This document shows positions 34,174 through 46,339 of a stretch of 64,000 bases of DNA, piece by piece. The stretch covers positions 22,961,681-23,025,680 of the forward strand of contig NC_088786.1 of the NCBI RefSeq assembly GCF_949628265.1, written 5' to 3'. Under the pieces are notes generated by a model. The model had not been told where the DNA came from and did no database searches. It worked only from the letters and a program-made list of their open reading frames with translations. The stretch comes from Cloeon dipterum. Taxonomy: Eukaryota > Arthropoda > Insecta > Ephemeroptera > Baetidae. Numbering within the stretch: the stretch's first letter is position 1; the number at the start of each line of letters is the position of its first letter. The position numbers were made by a program, and so were the translations under genes.

Positions 34174-37100
34174 ATGGCTACGCGGTGGAGTAATGATTTC
34201 ATTGTCGCAGAACACAAAGATCTTCAGGTTCAACTAGATATAATTCATCTGGATCAAATTTATAGCAACTTGTTAACATTGTTATCAGGCAACTGCGATG
34301 TCCGTTGACCACAGTGGCAGTCTGGTTTTACTTTTCGGACGACGTTACATGGCTTTAGTGAATCTGGACAAGCCAACAGAAACACTGAAAAAGGTTAACC
34401 GGAAAACCAAGTATGATGTTGGTTTTGCGGCCACTGCTGATTGGAGTCCTGTCATTTCTGATGAACTAATCGCTTTTTCGGTAATGTGCATAATTTTTAT
34501 TATTTTATTATTGTTGACGATTTAACAACTTTCAGAGCGATGAAAGGGTTGAAGTTTTCAGATGGAAAAATTGTGATTTAACAACCGAGCATTCCTTCAA
34601 AGCTCACTCTAGGGTTGTCACCGATCTGCAGTGGCACAAAACAGACCCAAACTTACTAGCCACTTGCTCTCTTGACACATTTTTACATATTTGGGACCTG
34701 AGAGATATGAGGCGGCCTGCGACTTCTCTCTCTACTGTTGGTATGTTATGGTCATAACTTTTGGCTTTTTTAAATAACCAATTTTTCTCAAAGTTGGGTC
34801 CAGCCATGTACGTTGGAACTGCATATCAAAAGATGTTTTGGCTTCTGCCCACGATGGTGACGTAAAAATTTGGGATCACAGAAAACCAAGTACTGCGTTG
34901 AATTATGTGTCTGCTCACCTAGCCAAAATTCACAGTCTTGAATGGAATTTACACTCTGAAAATCATATCACCACCTCAAGTCAAGACTGCACAGTGAAAT
35001 TTTTTGACATTAACAGTCCGAGAAGAGTTGACAATGTCCTCACATTCAATGCTCCAGTGTGGCGGGTCAAGCATGCTGTAAGCACTATCAAGAGAATGAA
35101 TCTTGTTGTCTAATATTGTGAAATATGATTTCAGCCTTTCGGACACGGACTTATCACTGTGGTAATTTCTAATATCCGCAGGGAAGAAAAAAGTCTTGTT
35201 CTGTGGAACACCGAAAAGCAAGTAGCTCCTGTGCACACCTTTGTTGGGCACACAGATCATGTGCTAGAGGTGGCATGGCGAAAGCAGGTAACAGGTAATA
35301 CAACTAATGAGTTACAATTCGAAGAAGATAGTTTTTCATTCCAATTTGTATTATAAGGGGATGTTAATTTCCAATTGGTCACGTGGTGTAAAGATCAGAG
35401 TTTGAGGATTTGGAGGATTGAGCCTTCGCTGCAAGAAATTTGCGGGCATGTTTTAAAAAATGCTGTTAAGGGGTCAGTCTCTGGTAAGTAAAATTTTTGC
35501 ATGTGCGTTAGATTCAACCTCATTTTATAAAAGCTTCAATTTATGAAGAATTGTTTTTTTATTGTTATTCTTGAATATATTTTTGTTCTTAATGAATCGT
35601 AATGTATTATTGCTTTGAGAGATTAACTAACATGATACTGACATGCAGAAAATGAAATTTCGACTGATCCCGTGGATCCTCAAGAAATTGTAACTACAGT
35701 GGAGGAACCGGAAACTGCAGAAGTGATGTCTTCACCCATACAAACACCAGAGACATTGCAACAAGAGTTTACCCTCACCAATTCCAACTTGACTTATGTA
35801 ATGGTTGAAGATATGAATGCTGATGCTCGTACCTGCATCGTCACCGCAAAAGTGAACATGCACATTGCCAGACTTCTCTTTACTTTTCCGCCTAGTTACC
35901 CTGTCAACTCTCCACCCTCTTTCAAACTGCTAAATGGGTCGCAAATTGATGCTAATATCCAAGCAAAACTATTAAAGGTATTCATTTTGCGTCAGGAAAT
36001 GAAATCAGTAACTTAAGTGGTGTCTCCAACAAGGTCCTCAAGACTACAGCCCAGCAGCGAGTAAAAAAAAACAAATCATGCCTTGAGCCGTGTTTGCGGG
36101 CTCTTGACACTAATCTTAAGAATCTGGTTGCGGTGCCCGAAGATTCTGATTTCGTCAAAAAGTTCGCTGATGCATCTAGCGTGTTTGGCTCTTTTAAAGA
36201 TGCATATGTACCTTTTCCCAGAAGCTCTGGAGCTGCTTTTTGCAGTGCTGGTATGAATAACTCACATTATGGGGAAATTAGCCATTTGTAGTGTCGGCTA
36301 ACAACCCGCTGAAACTCTTGAATCAAATAGGGAAAATATCTACCACTACTTTAATCACTTGCCACACTACAGCCTAAAAATAAGCGACAAGATCTATTGA
36401 AACGAATGTCCAACAGGGCTCTTAGTTTGCTTTGGTCAACCCAATAATCTGTCCAGAAGAGTGTCTGTTCGGTCTGAGTCAAGTTCAACTCCTCGCGCTC
36501 TGTCTGCACTTGTTCCTGCCACCGCAGCTTTTGGAACAATGATGACACCCTTGTTTTCTCAAGCTGGCTCTGGAACTGGGTCGCAGGTGCCAGAGTCTCA
36601 AGCTATAGCAAGTTTCTACTATCCTGAAAGGGTAAGTGGTAGTCACTTCCACTGAAAATTTTCTTGTATACCTTAAACATACCTTTTGACAACTATTGTA
36701 GATCAGGATTGTGGATTGTGACGTTAAAAACAAGTTGAGAAGATTCGTAGCAATAAGTTGGATCTGGGAAATTTACATTTGCTCCTATGTTCATGAGTTG
36801 AAAATAAATTGCTAGAGATTTGAATAACTGAAAAAAACTATTTTGGCACTGCTATTTTTTATCTCAGTACAATTAATTTCAATTTGAATTTCCTAACCGT
36901 ACAAGCAAATAGAAAACTTCCTGTTTCATCCTAGGAATTTTCTCACTTTTTTCTAACGTCATTTTCAATCGGTCAAGGCACTATTCCATAAATTCCCATA
37001 CAAACGCGTAACATTGTAATATTAGCTTCAATTCAAACTAATTCACTATGGATAATTTTACTTCTCTTCAAACAGGATATCTCACAAGAGTCCTACTAAA

Positions 37101-39456
37101 TGATTAAAAAGCTGCAATCCAAAGCCAAATAATCCCATCATATCATTATCGACTAATTTAAACACGCGGGTTGAATGAATTCCCCTTTATTGAAAATCTG
37201 TTCAACATTTCAGCAAGTGACAATAATTTCTTCACAGCGCACTATGTAATATATTTTGTTAAAACATTGCGTGAATGCTGGATGCTGGATTGTTGATAAT
37301 TAAATAGTAAAACCCAAATTTAGGATGTATTTTTTGTTCACAGCAAAGGGCGAGAAGCAAAGGTCGTAATTCGGGCAGTGGCCCCTCAGGGCATAGAGGA
37401 AGTTTTGCCAAACCATCCAACAAGGTGTTCGTCGTCATTTACGATTCGGCAAGCCTGCTCTTCGTGCATAGGGAGCTGGCCGAAAAGTACAAGTTGAAAG
37501 GCAAAGATGTGGCCGAGGTGTGCTACTATAACGCAGGAGTGGCGCTCTCCACGAACCGCAAGGATCTGGTCCAGGTGTGGCAGTTGGCCGCTCTGGCCGC
37601 GGCCACCCCTCCACCTCCCTTGCCACTCGCCTCTCACTGGAGCGAGAACGACGAAGACTCGCCATCTGCCTGGGCAGCTCATCCCTTTGGACAAACGATG
37701 ATTGAAGCCCTGGTCCAGCATTACGCCAAACAGTGCGACGTGCAAACCGCGGCCATGCTCAGCTGCTTGTTTGGCAGCCGCACAGAAAACCTGCCCAGCC
37801 ACAGGAAGAAACTGACCAATGTTAACGTGTCGGTGAGTTGCACCTAACATGAACTTTGGGAATCTTTGCATTTTTCACGGTGCTGGGCTTTAAACAAATA
37901 TTTTTCTCTCTTTAGCGGCTTGCGTCTGGCAAATGGTGTTTAAAGGTAAGCCTCTCGCATGAGCACCTGTGTCTGTTTTTGCTTCTTGCTTTAACCCTCC
38001 TGCTTCTTGTCAGCTTCCGTGTGTATCAGCACCCAGTGCTAATGCGTTGATTCGATTTACAGCCAGGTGGATCTCCTTATCACACAGTGCACCCGTCAGA
38101 CACGTCCCTTGAAGGCTGGAGTTTCCACTTGCTGAAGCAGAACCGCTCAAACTCCTGGTCAGACTCCTTGGATGAAATAAAGACATTGGCGTCAATGTCT
38201 GAAACCCCAGACTTTGTCAGAATGGAGGAGATTGAGTTGTCTACAAGGTATAATATTTTTCAATCATCTCTAAGTTTACGCTTGCCAAGAAAATATTATG
38301 CACGATCTACACTGAGTTGGTCCGCTGTTGGCAAGGTCTCAGATTTTGATATAATTTGATGGAAGTGTACCAAAGGTCAACCCTTAAATTTTATGTCAGA
38401 GTTCAAAAATTGCCTCCATTTGGCCAATTTTTACAAAGTTGATTTTTTTCAGCTAGAGAAAAACTAAATTTATTATGTAATAACTTCTCTTAAGTGATCT
38501 AAATCAAACGCCCGACAACTTTGCCACGTTGACGAATTTTGTAGGTCAATCACTCGGGCAACAATTGTCTCCACTAGATAGAAAAATCATGCAGAGTGCA
38601 GCCCGAAGTGCTCCAACAGCTTCAGATAGGTCATGTAGAGCTGAAGGAAGCAAAGCTATTCCCTTTGAATTGCAGAAATTTGTTGAAATTTTAAGGCTAA
38701 ATGGTCAGATAGTCACCTACAAAGTTTGTTAAGCGTTTAACATAGATCATTTTAGACTCTTAATTTTATCTTTACAACTTTAATTAAAATTCTCTGCATA
38801 AATCAACTTTTTAAAAATCGGCCCCTTAAAAGTTGGACATTTTTTGCAATTCTAACTTAAAATTTTAGGGTTGATCTTAGGTCCACCAAATTTCATCATA
38901 TTTCAAGACCTTGCCAACAGTGAACCCATCTAGTTTAGATTTAGATCATGCCATTATTCTTTTGCGCTTAAACCAAAATACTGAGAATAAATTGATTCTT
39001 CCAACAGCAAAATGCTGGACGAAAAAAATTCTGAGCTCCACGACTGTTTCAAAAAAGTATACGCAGACATTCTGTACCGCTGGGATTTATTGGATGCCAG
39101 CGCACAAGTCTTAAAACATGTCAGCTTTATTACCGACATTCACAGCAAGGGAATGGAGTTTATCACAGATTGTAGAGTCTGCTCTAAATCATCACAAGGG
39201 CCAGGTTGCATGTTTTGCAAGAAAACTGTATTCCCCTGTACGATCTGCCACATATCTGTTCGAGGTATTGTTTTTCATATTTTTCACAAATAGCATGGAT
39301 AAAAATTTTCTTGCAGGTCCAGCAAATTTTTGCTTCATGTGTGGACATGGCGGTCACGTTCAACATATGGCTAGTTGGTTTGCCCAAGAAGAACAGTGCC
39401 CCACAGGATGCGGGTGCAAGTGTATTATAGAAAGTAGGTCACTTTTGGACACTTGA
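34174..39456 (+). CDS. WDR59: WDR59, GATOR2 complex subunit
   Basis: Exons: 34174-34227, 34289-34480, 34536-34740, 34794-35077, 35135-35294, 35358-35483, 35649-35977, 36034-36250, 36417-36631, 37344-37832, 37916-37945, 38063-38247, (38495-38629, doubtful), 39008-39264, 39317-39456. About 1,005 residues with the doubtful exon, 960 without it. WD40 repeats fill the first 330 or so residues (WKNCDLTTEHSFKAHSRVV; HIWDLRDMRRPA; KIWDHRKPS; LVLWNTEKQ; LRIWRIEP). An RWD domain follows (EFTLTNSNLTYVMVEDMNAD to FTFPPSYPVNSPPSF). The C-terminus is a Cys/His-rich RING-like domain (CRVCSKSS, CMFCKKTVFPCTICH, CGHGGHVQHM, CPTGCGCKC). WDR59 helps GATOR2 relieve GATOR1 inhibition of mTORC1 at lysosomes. Exon 13 lies within a foldback repeat and may be an artefact or an exonized repeat; exons 12 and 14 are both phase 2 and join in frame without it. 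Confidence 0.93.
38305..38930. repeat. Foldback (inverted) repeat inside a late WDR59 intron
   Basis: Left arm about 38305-38560 and right arm about 38697-38925 are inverted, imperfect copies. Matching blocks, read from outside inward on the left arm: CTGTTGGCAAGGTCT, the region around GGTCAACCCTTAAATTTTA, GGCCAATTTTTACAAAGTTG, GTGATCTAAATCAAACGC and TTTTGTAGGTCAAT. Each has its reverse-complement counterpart in the right arm in the same order. The middle (about 140 bp) is single-copy here. Non-autonomous DNA elements with long terminal inverted repeats look like this. I could not fix the ends or a target duplication with confidence. One further partial copy is at 10518. Confidence 0.65.
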
Positions 39457-40555
39457 ATCTCAGTGATATACCTAGATAAAACGCCTTTAAATTACTATGA
39501 CATCTATCATTGTTTCATTGTTGCTCTCAGGTATCTAAGAAATTGAAGCGTGGAGGTTTTTAATGCCAAAGCTGGCTTAAATTTCAATATCTTTTTGATT
39601 TTGTTTAAGTAGGCAAAAAATGTATGAATACTATTATTATTAATACTTCAAGATTTAAAATGTAAATAATGAACAAAAATGTTATCAAGCTGTTACTAAA
39701 TCTTAAGATGAATTCAAAAATATTACTTATATATTTAACACAATATAAGACTGAGAAAAAACAAGTTTCTTACAATAGGCCGAGTTGATGTATTGTATTT
39801 ATGATTATTAAATCTGAATTTAGTTCCAAATTGTTATTTTTTAATTAATTTAAGGTCCTTTACGGTTCTGTTGATATTAGTTAGTTCTTGTGTTGGGTAT
39901 AGTCATATCATTAAGGAAAAGATCAATATTTTGTCATCATTTTTTGCGGTGTAATATTTTTTCAAATGCGACATTTTACTAGAGGTGCGCCCCACACATT
40001 TTTTTAAATTTACACCCAAGATAAATTTGAGAATTTTAAATAATTCACTTACATCCTCCCTTTAAACCACAAATTTATTTTTTTAAATACATAACAATAC
40101 ATGCTATTATAAAAACGTATTTAAGTCGATCTAATGCTATGTGTGTGTAAGATGTGCAAAATGGGTTTAAATCTTTGGCTCGAACCCAAGACACTTCTAT
40201 GACAATTATAGAGCTGACTTGCATACATTTTCCCGATTTTTTATTTTGTTATGGAAAAACCTTTTTTCATTTTCGAAATAATAAAATACAAAAATTAGAA
40301 CCTAAAACCACCTTATACCAAAGCTTCATTGCACGGTTTACTGGTGGCGCTCGCCAGCTTCACGAGTCATCATCATTGATAGGATGTTTGTGTACACAAA
40401 CATTGCGCCGCTCTCATACTCATACTCGATATCAGCATCAGCCTCAGACGTTTAGTGTGCTACAGTTGTTGATTTAAGTATCTGTTTAAGAGAATATTTT
40501 CTCTAAAAATCCCTTTAAATTTTCGAAATTTTCTGTTCTGCCTTACACTTTTATC
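39457..40555. other. AT-rich spacer between WDR59 and pyridoxal kinase
   Basis: It should hold the WDR59 3' UTR and the PDXK promoter and 5' UTR. A 107-codon frame at 40154-40477 ends before the PDXK start in another frame, has no family resemblance and probably reflects 5'-UTR sequence. Nothing else is seen. Confidence 0.4.
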
Positions 40556-42213
40556 ATGGCAAACCGAGTTTTATCAATTCAAAGCCATGTAGTGGCAGGA
40601 TATGTAGGAAACAAGAGTGCAACGTTCCCGCTGCAGGTGACTTTTTTTGTAAAATTTACGTGAGAAACATTCCTAATTTTCTTCAGGTGCTTGGATTTGA
40701 GGTTGACGCCATTAACTCCGTGCAATTCTCTAATCACACTGGTTATGGCTTTTGGAAGGGTCAAGTGCTGAATGAACACGAACTAGGTACATAAAGTGTG
40801 TAGAGCATATTAATTAAGAAGGGTAGGAGCCCTGCAGCTTGGAGTTTCGTGGGATGTAAGACCCCCATCCACGGTTAAGCGCGGGCCCTATGCTTCTTTA
40901 TAGAAGATAAATATTTTGGACAGGAGGATAGGGTGTGAGTGAAGGGGTGGGTCAACTTGAAAAACAAATTTTAATAATCCGAAATTTTTATAATGTGTAT
41001 TTAAATATCATAATTAACTAGTAATTTTGTGAATTGACTTTTCAATCGACTTGTTTATTAGGATAATTTTTTATCTTTCTTGCTATAACATAGAATAAAA
41101 GTAAAATAATAATTCTTCCTTCAATGATGCGATCTGCTTATTAGATTCAACACTCAAAGAAGTATACTTTACAATTAGTGTTGGTTTGTAGACCATGAAG
41201 TAAACCTTTTAAGCAGCTGCAAATTAAAAATTGACTTTTTAATTAAAATCATAAAAGTAAGAAGACGAGGGTTACATTTAAATGAAATCTTTTTAATTAA
41301 AACGTGTAAGGCTCCATGATATAAACTTTGCATATTTGTGCTTAACAGTTGTAAAATATTTTCTCTTCTCTTATCAGATGAGTTGACAGAAGGTCTGGAA
41401 CGCAACGAACTCCTAAATTATTCGCATTTATTGACCGGCTATGTTGGAAATCCTCTGTTTCTTTCACGAATCGTTGGAATTGTGCCTAAGCTCCGCAAAG
41501 TCAACCCCAGCCTTGTGTTCGTGTGCGACCCTGTAATGGGTGACAATGGTCAAATGTATGTGCCAAAGGAGCTCATGCCCATTTACAGAGACCAAATTCT
41601 ACCGCTAGCTGACATCATAACTCCTAATCAATTCGAGGCAGAGTACGGGGCGTGTGATAATGGATAGAATAATCTTAATTAATCCGACTGAATTATCAAC
41701 AGGCTGCTGACCGGCACTAAAATGAATAACAAGGAGGAGGCTTGGGATGCAGTGCGACTTCTTCACGCGAAGGGACCCAAGACCGTGATTTTATCTTCAA
41801 CTGAACTTGGCTCTGAAGACTATTTGCTCGCCCTCGCTTCATACTCAGACGGAACAAAAAGCACCAGGATTTCGGTCGAAATACCTAAACTGCCAGCGAT
41901 CTTCACTGGCACAGGTGATCTTTTTGCTGCTCTAATACTGGCTTGGATGACCAAGAGCAACAGCGATCTGAAGGGTTCCGTGGAAAAAACTATTTCTACT
42001 CTACAGGCTGTTCTTAAAAGGACGATTGCACATGCAGAAGGTAGTATTGTCATGCGAAATAAATATTTTATTAATAACAGTAACATTTTTGTGAAAACTT
42101 AAGAGCAATCTGGAGGTAAACCACCAAGCAAGGCGCATTTGGAGCTACGTTTGATTCAGAGCAAGTCCGACATTGAACAGCCCACAATATCTGTGACTGC
42201 AGATCCCAATTAA
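40556..42213 (+). CDS. PDXK: Pyridoxal kinase
   Basis: Five exons (40556-40636, 40687-40786, 41378-41642, 41703-42040, 42104-42213) give 297 residues, near the usual 310. It phosphorylates pyridoxal, pyridoxine and pyridoxamine to make vitamin-B6 coenzymes in the cytosol. Seen: [20 protein letters not shown] with the substrate-binding serine and the family [66 protein letters not shown]; and the ATP/anion-hole and catalytic-aspartate motif [15 protein letters not shown]. The second intron is about 590 bp, the others about 50-65 bp. The product would supply the cofactor of TAT upstream. It is convergent with ARMC2, with about 195 bp between the stops. Confidence 0.95.
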
Positions 42214-42408
42214 AGCATTTAAGTCCCAGGGTGTTATATTAACTAAAATGGTCTTCCAATAGTGTGTAGTATGATGTCTGTGATTCATTTTAAACTTCAA
42301 GCATAACTATTTTGTCAGGCAATAGATAATATTATGCATGTTTTAAAATGATTGTGTCATTATTTCAAGTAAACACCTCACTGTTGAAAAGGCAAAAGTA
42401 AAAGTCAT

Positions 42409-45400
42409 TCAGTTGCAGTTTTGGTCCATGAAGCTCTCCAATCTTTCCAGCAAGTTAGTCGCAACACTTGCAAATTCATCCCAGACCTGGTATTCAAATG
42501 TCTTAGCAATGTGCTCCGGCACTTCGTGGCCCTCTTTAACCCCGAACAATTTTTCCTCGTCCAGCAAGTCGGCAAGCGTGTTGGCTAGCTTATCTGTTTG
42601 GTGCTCGTTCATAATACTCGCAAGGTCTGATATGTCAGCCAAGCAATTCCAAATGGCTTGGCAAGTGAGCGAAGCAAGCTCCCAGTCGTTATTTCGCGTT
42701 TCAATGAGATCGATTAGCCTGTGGTTAAATTATCTTGAGAATATGTCATAATAATATATTTGTTTGGCCTTACTTTGAAATGATTCCAATACTCCTCAAG
42801 GCTGGACGTCCATAGGGATCAGATAGTAAATTAACCAGCACACCAATCGCCACATACTGAATGGTTTGGTCCCCCTCGCTCAACAAGGTCACGACTCTAT
42901 CTGAAACTACATTTAAACAAAATAAAAGCAGGCTATGATCTTTCAAAAGCATTGAAAAATAAAAATTTTTATCTACAGATTTGAGAAACAGTCGATTGTC
43001 CCAGTTATTGATTTTTATTTACAAAATATGATGCATTTGATTAAAAATAAGAAATAGTGCTATCTTCTTTGCCTCGAAATTTAAACTTTTAGCATGTAGA
43101 TAAATGGCAGACTATTTTTTACCTTTTTTTTGAATAATCCTATACACTTAATAACCACGAGGCAATACAATTGTTTATTTGAATTTATAAAAAAATGGCT
43201 TCAATGTATTTTTTAAAAATGTATAATTTGTTTTTATTACTAGAGTGTTTTTTAACATACTCAAAATTAAGTTAGCACACCTGAATTAATAGAAAAAAAG
43301 AAATATTTCACAGGACGAGATGTATTTAACTTTTAAGTTAAAAATTAAATTTCAACTTACGGCCTTCTTGGTTTAAAAGGAACGTCCTCGTCTCCTTCCA
43401 CCTGCTCAGGTTGCCAAACACCCTCAAAGCTTCAACGGTGACTTGCACCGACGTATCCTGAGCCAAGAGAGGCAACAGGACCTCGGCAAACGAAAGTTGC
43501 TGCTCAGCCAGTTGTGACTCGATTGCGCTGGGATAAAATGACAAGTTGTTCAGAGTCAACAGGGCGCCGAGCACCAGTTCCTCGGAGGCGCCAGGGTTGG
43601 ACAAGACTCCGTGCACTGCAGACAAGACCTCCGGACTGTCGGCCAAACCAGGGCCCACGGCCTCGCTGAGGCTGGCGTTGGCGACCACTCTGAGTACCTT
43701 TACCAACACGTCCTCGGTGGCGTGGAGCGGCGAGGCTGTGCCGTGCTGGTCCTCTTGGTAGCACCGCTCGAGGACACTGAGAACAGCGTTGCGAGTGCTG
43801 TCGTCGCCCAGCAGCTGGTTCCTGGCGTGTTCGCTGCGGGCCATCAGGTTGCCGAGGGCGTAACTCAGTCTGACCACCAGGTCTTGGCGCTCTGGGTACT
43901 TTTGCAGCAGAAACACAAAGTTCTTGAGGCTTCCCTGTTGTGCTACGATTGCGTCGCAGCACGTCTCGTCCATCGACGCGATGCTCAGCGTGCGCACCAC
44001 GTTGGATACGAGGTCAGGGTCGTTGGGAAAGAGCTGGAGCGTCCGACACAGTTGTGCCACGGCCCCGCAGCTCGCCAGGAACGGCAGTCCTGCTTGGTCG
44101 CTGGCCATGTGCCGAAGGGCGCCGGTCAGCTGGAAGAGTGCCGGCTGCACTTTTTCTGGCACGCTGGAGCTTTCGTTCGCCATCAGATTTGTCAACTTGA
44201 GGTGCAGTACCATTAGGGCAAGCCCACCGAGCTCTCGAACTCGCGCTACGATGCGCGGCTCTAGTGTAATGCACTTCAAAGCACCGTAACCATAGACGCA
44301 GGCTTCCGAGTCTTCCATTAGGCTTGCAGCGCCAAGTCGCTCCAAAAGCAGTTCTGAAATATATATTTTTTTAAATCGAAATATTACTTTTACTCCAGGA
44401 CAATAATAGGGATTTTAAATACCTAGGACATTGTCCTGTAAAAAAAGTTTGTCGTTCTGATCACTCCTGGACACCTTGAAAAGCAGCTTGCACACCGAGC
44501 TCAAGTTTGAACCCATTACTTGCAACTGTAATTACATTTTTTTAAGAAAATTCAAATAATTTTTTGCATTTATACGGTAATATTAGGTTCTGCCATAAAA
44601 TTGCGAAAATTAGAAATAAAACTAACATACGCCCAACAGAATTCTTGCAACTTGCATCTGTACTCTCTGTTCTTCATTTTCCACAAACAAGAAAAGCGTC
44701 TGGAGCAAATTCGCGCGAGTAGGATTTGACGTTTGCCTGCGGCCAAGCATTTCAGCCCTCTCGCACGCGCTGTAGACTTTGCGCAGCGTAGCTTCGATTT
44801 CTTTCGCATCACTGCCTGTGAATGTGGTTATTGCATGATGCCCAATTATCGATCTAGGTATCAATTGCAAAGCTGAATCACAAACCATCAGCAGCCAAAA
44901 TTTGCATGACTTTTATTAGAGACTGAATTTCATCACTGGTGTCTTCAGTTTCGCTGTGTTTACACTGGTTCTCGGCCTGCTTTTGGCAATCAGCGATGAG
45001 TGCTCCCACCGAGAGGGCCTCTAATGGTTTCCCGTTCCTTTTTACTTGATCCAAGGGCACTGGCAATCAATAAAATCAATTAGCAGATTACATCGCTTCA
45101 GGTCAAAGCCTACATTTTGCCAATGGTTGTTGCGGTTTATTCTTTTGGAGCTTTGCCTGCTCTCTCTGCGAAATTATGGGCAGTCGTAGACCCCATGGTC
45201 CACTTTCCTCTTCAACGTGCAAACTCAAACTGAAAAAACATTTTTTGGATTCAAAAGGTTTAAACAAACTAATAATTTAAGATGTTTTAATGCAAAATAA
45301 TACTATTATATAACTATATATGGTTTGAAACGGAAAAATAGATTTTCCAAAATTAAAAAAAAAAAATTAATTCAGGAAAAATAGATTTTCCAAAATTAAA

Positions 45401-46136
45401 AAAATTAATTCAGGAAAAAGCACAAAATTGGGAATCTCAATTCTTTATTTTTTTAATTTTTTAACACAAACCCATGATTGCAGTATGAATTATACATATA
45501 TAATTTTTTCTATGAATTTTCCGGAATTTTCTGAATCAAATATTTTGAAAGATACTTAGTAACGTAAATTAAAACAATTATCCTCGAGATAAATAAATAT
45601 TAATTTGGCCATGTATATGATAGTGAGAGTTTAAGTGTGTCTCATATATTATACTGCGGAGGGTTGTTTTAGGCACATCATTTTATCGAGGCCACACACC
45701 CTTGACCCATAAAACCAAGAAAAATAAAGATTGTCATGTTAAATGTACGGCGACAGAAAGCATGGCCGAGGTCAGAGAAGTGTGTGTGCGGATGAAACAC
45801 AACGTCGCATGTAATGCGTTATTTACAAAAAAGGGTTGCCATAGAGACGGAAGTCACATCAAACCTAGAAATACTGCTTGGGGGTCTCTGGGTCCCACGA
45901 TTTTGGCCAAATAGACTTCTTTTGCTGTCCCTCGGAGTGAAGGGCCTCTTGGTGCTCACGGCCTTCATGCCGACGCGGAGGACGCTCTGGTGCTGGAGGC
46001 CGACGGCTGCCCTGGCTTCACTTATGATTTCGGCACTGGTTTTTTTGGTCGGTGGTGTAGCGTAAAACGGACCAGATGTCTTCTGCGACTTGTCAGCGGA
46101 CGATGTCAGTCTCTTTTCAATTGAAGAAGACTGCAT
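42409..46136 (-). CDS. ARMC2: Armadillo-repeat protein ARMC2, cilium/flagellum assembly factor
   Basis: Eight exons on the minus strand (45865-46136, 45114-45229, 44886-45059, 44631-44815, 44423-44525, 43361-44353, 42774-42900, 42409-42718) give about 759 residues. The N-terminus carries the ARMC2-type motifs KKTSAEIISEARAA and VSTKRPFTPRDSKRSLFG. The rest is armadillo repeats, for example ALFQLTGALRHMASDQAGLP, LVVRLSYALGNLMARSEHAR, LVLGALLTLNNLSFYP, VTVEALRVFGNLSRW and YVAIGVLVNLLSDPYGRPAL. In vertebrates ARMC2 is needed to build the central apparatus of sperm flagella, so male-germline or ciliated-neuron expression is expected (inference). The 993-bp exon 6 is GC-rich relative to its surroundings and carries long antisense frames that are shadows. 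It shares its promoter gap with vimar, another ARM-repeat gene. Confidence 0.88.
45332..45419. repeat. Two-copy tandem repeat in the first ARMC2 intron
   Basis: A unit of about 40 bp (GGAAAAATAGATTTTCCAAA followed by ATTA(A)n-TTAATTCA) occurs twice in direct order and starts a third time. The copies differ mainly in the length of the A run. Each unit includes the palindrome GGAAAAATAGATTTTCC. Confidence 0.8.
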
Positions 46137-46339
46137 TTTCGGCCCTAGGTCGGCACATCGCTTTTACATCGATTTCCCAAATCCCAGACTGGCGCGCTTT
46201 GTTGTCGCACTGGTGCTCAGAACTACCAACTTCGCGGCGCTAATTGCACATTGCAGGTGTTTGGGCGGCGCCAAGGTGCATTATTCCACTAAAGGGCGGC
46301 GTTCTGCTTTTGATCTTGCTTGATGCATAGCTTTTGCTA
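46137..46339. promoter_or_regulatory. Bidirectional promoter gap of ARMC2 (-) and vimar (+)
   Basis: Only 203 bp separate the ARMC2 and vimar start codons, so both 5' UTRs and both core promoters must fit here or overlap the genes. The stretch is GC-richer than the flanks and has no clear TATA box, as is common for bidirectional insect promoters. Confidence 0.55.

Noticed and set aside
37386-37871. 161-codon minus-strand frame
   Set aside because: Antisense shadow of WDR59 exon 10.
40154-40477. 107-codon frame upstream of pyridoxal kinase
   Set aside because: No family resemblance, out of frame with PDXK, and lies in probable 5' UTR.
43611-44216. 201-codon plus-strand frame, with further overlapping frames up to 121 codons
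   Set aside because: It is antisense to the GC-rich 993-bp ARMC2 exon, whose minus-strand frame has clear armadillo repeats; the antisense frames have no family features.
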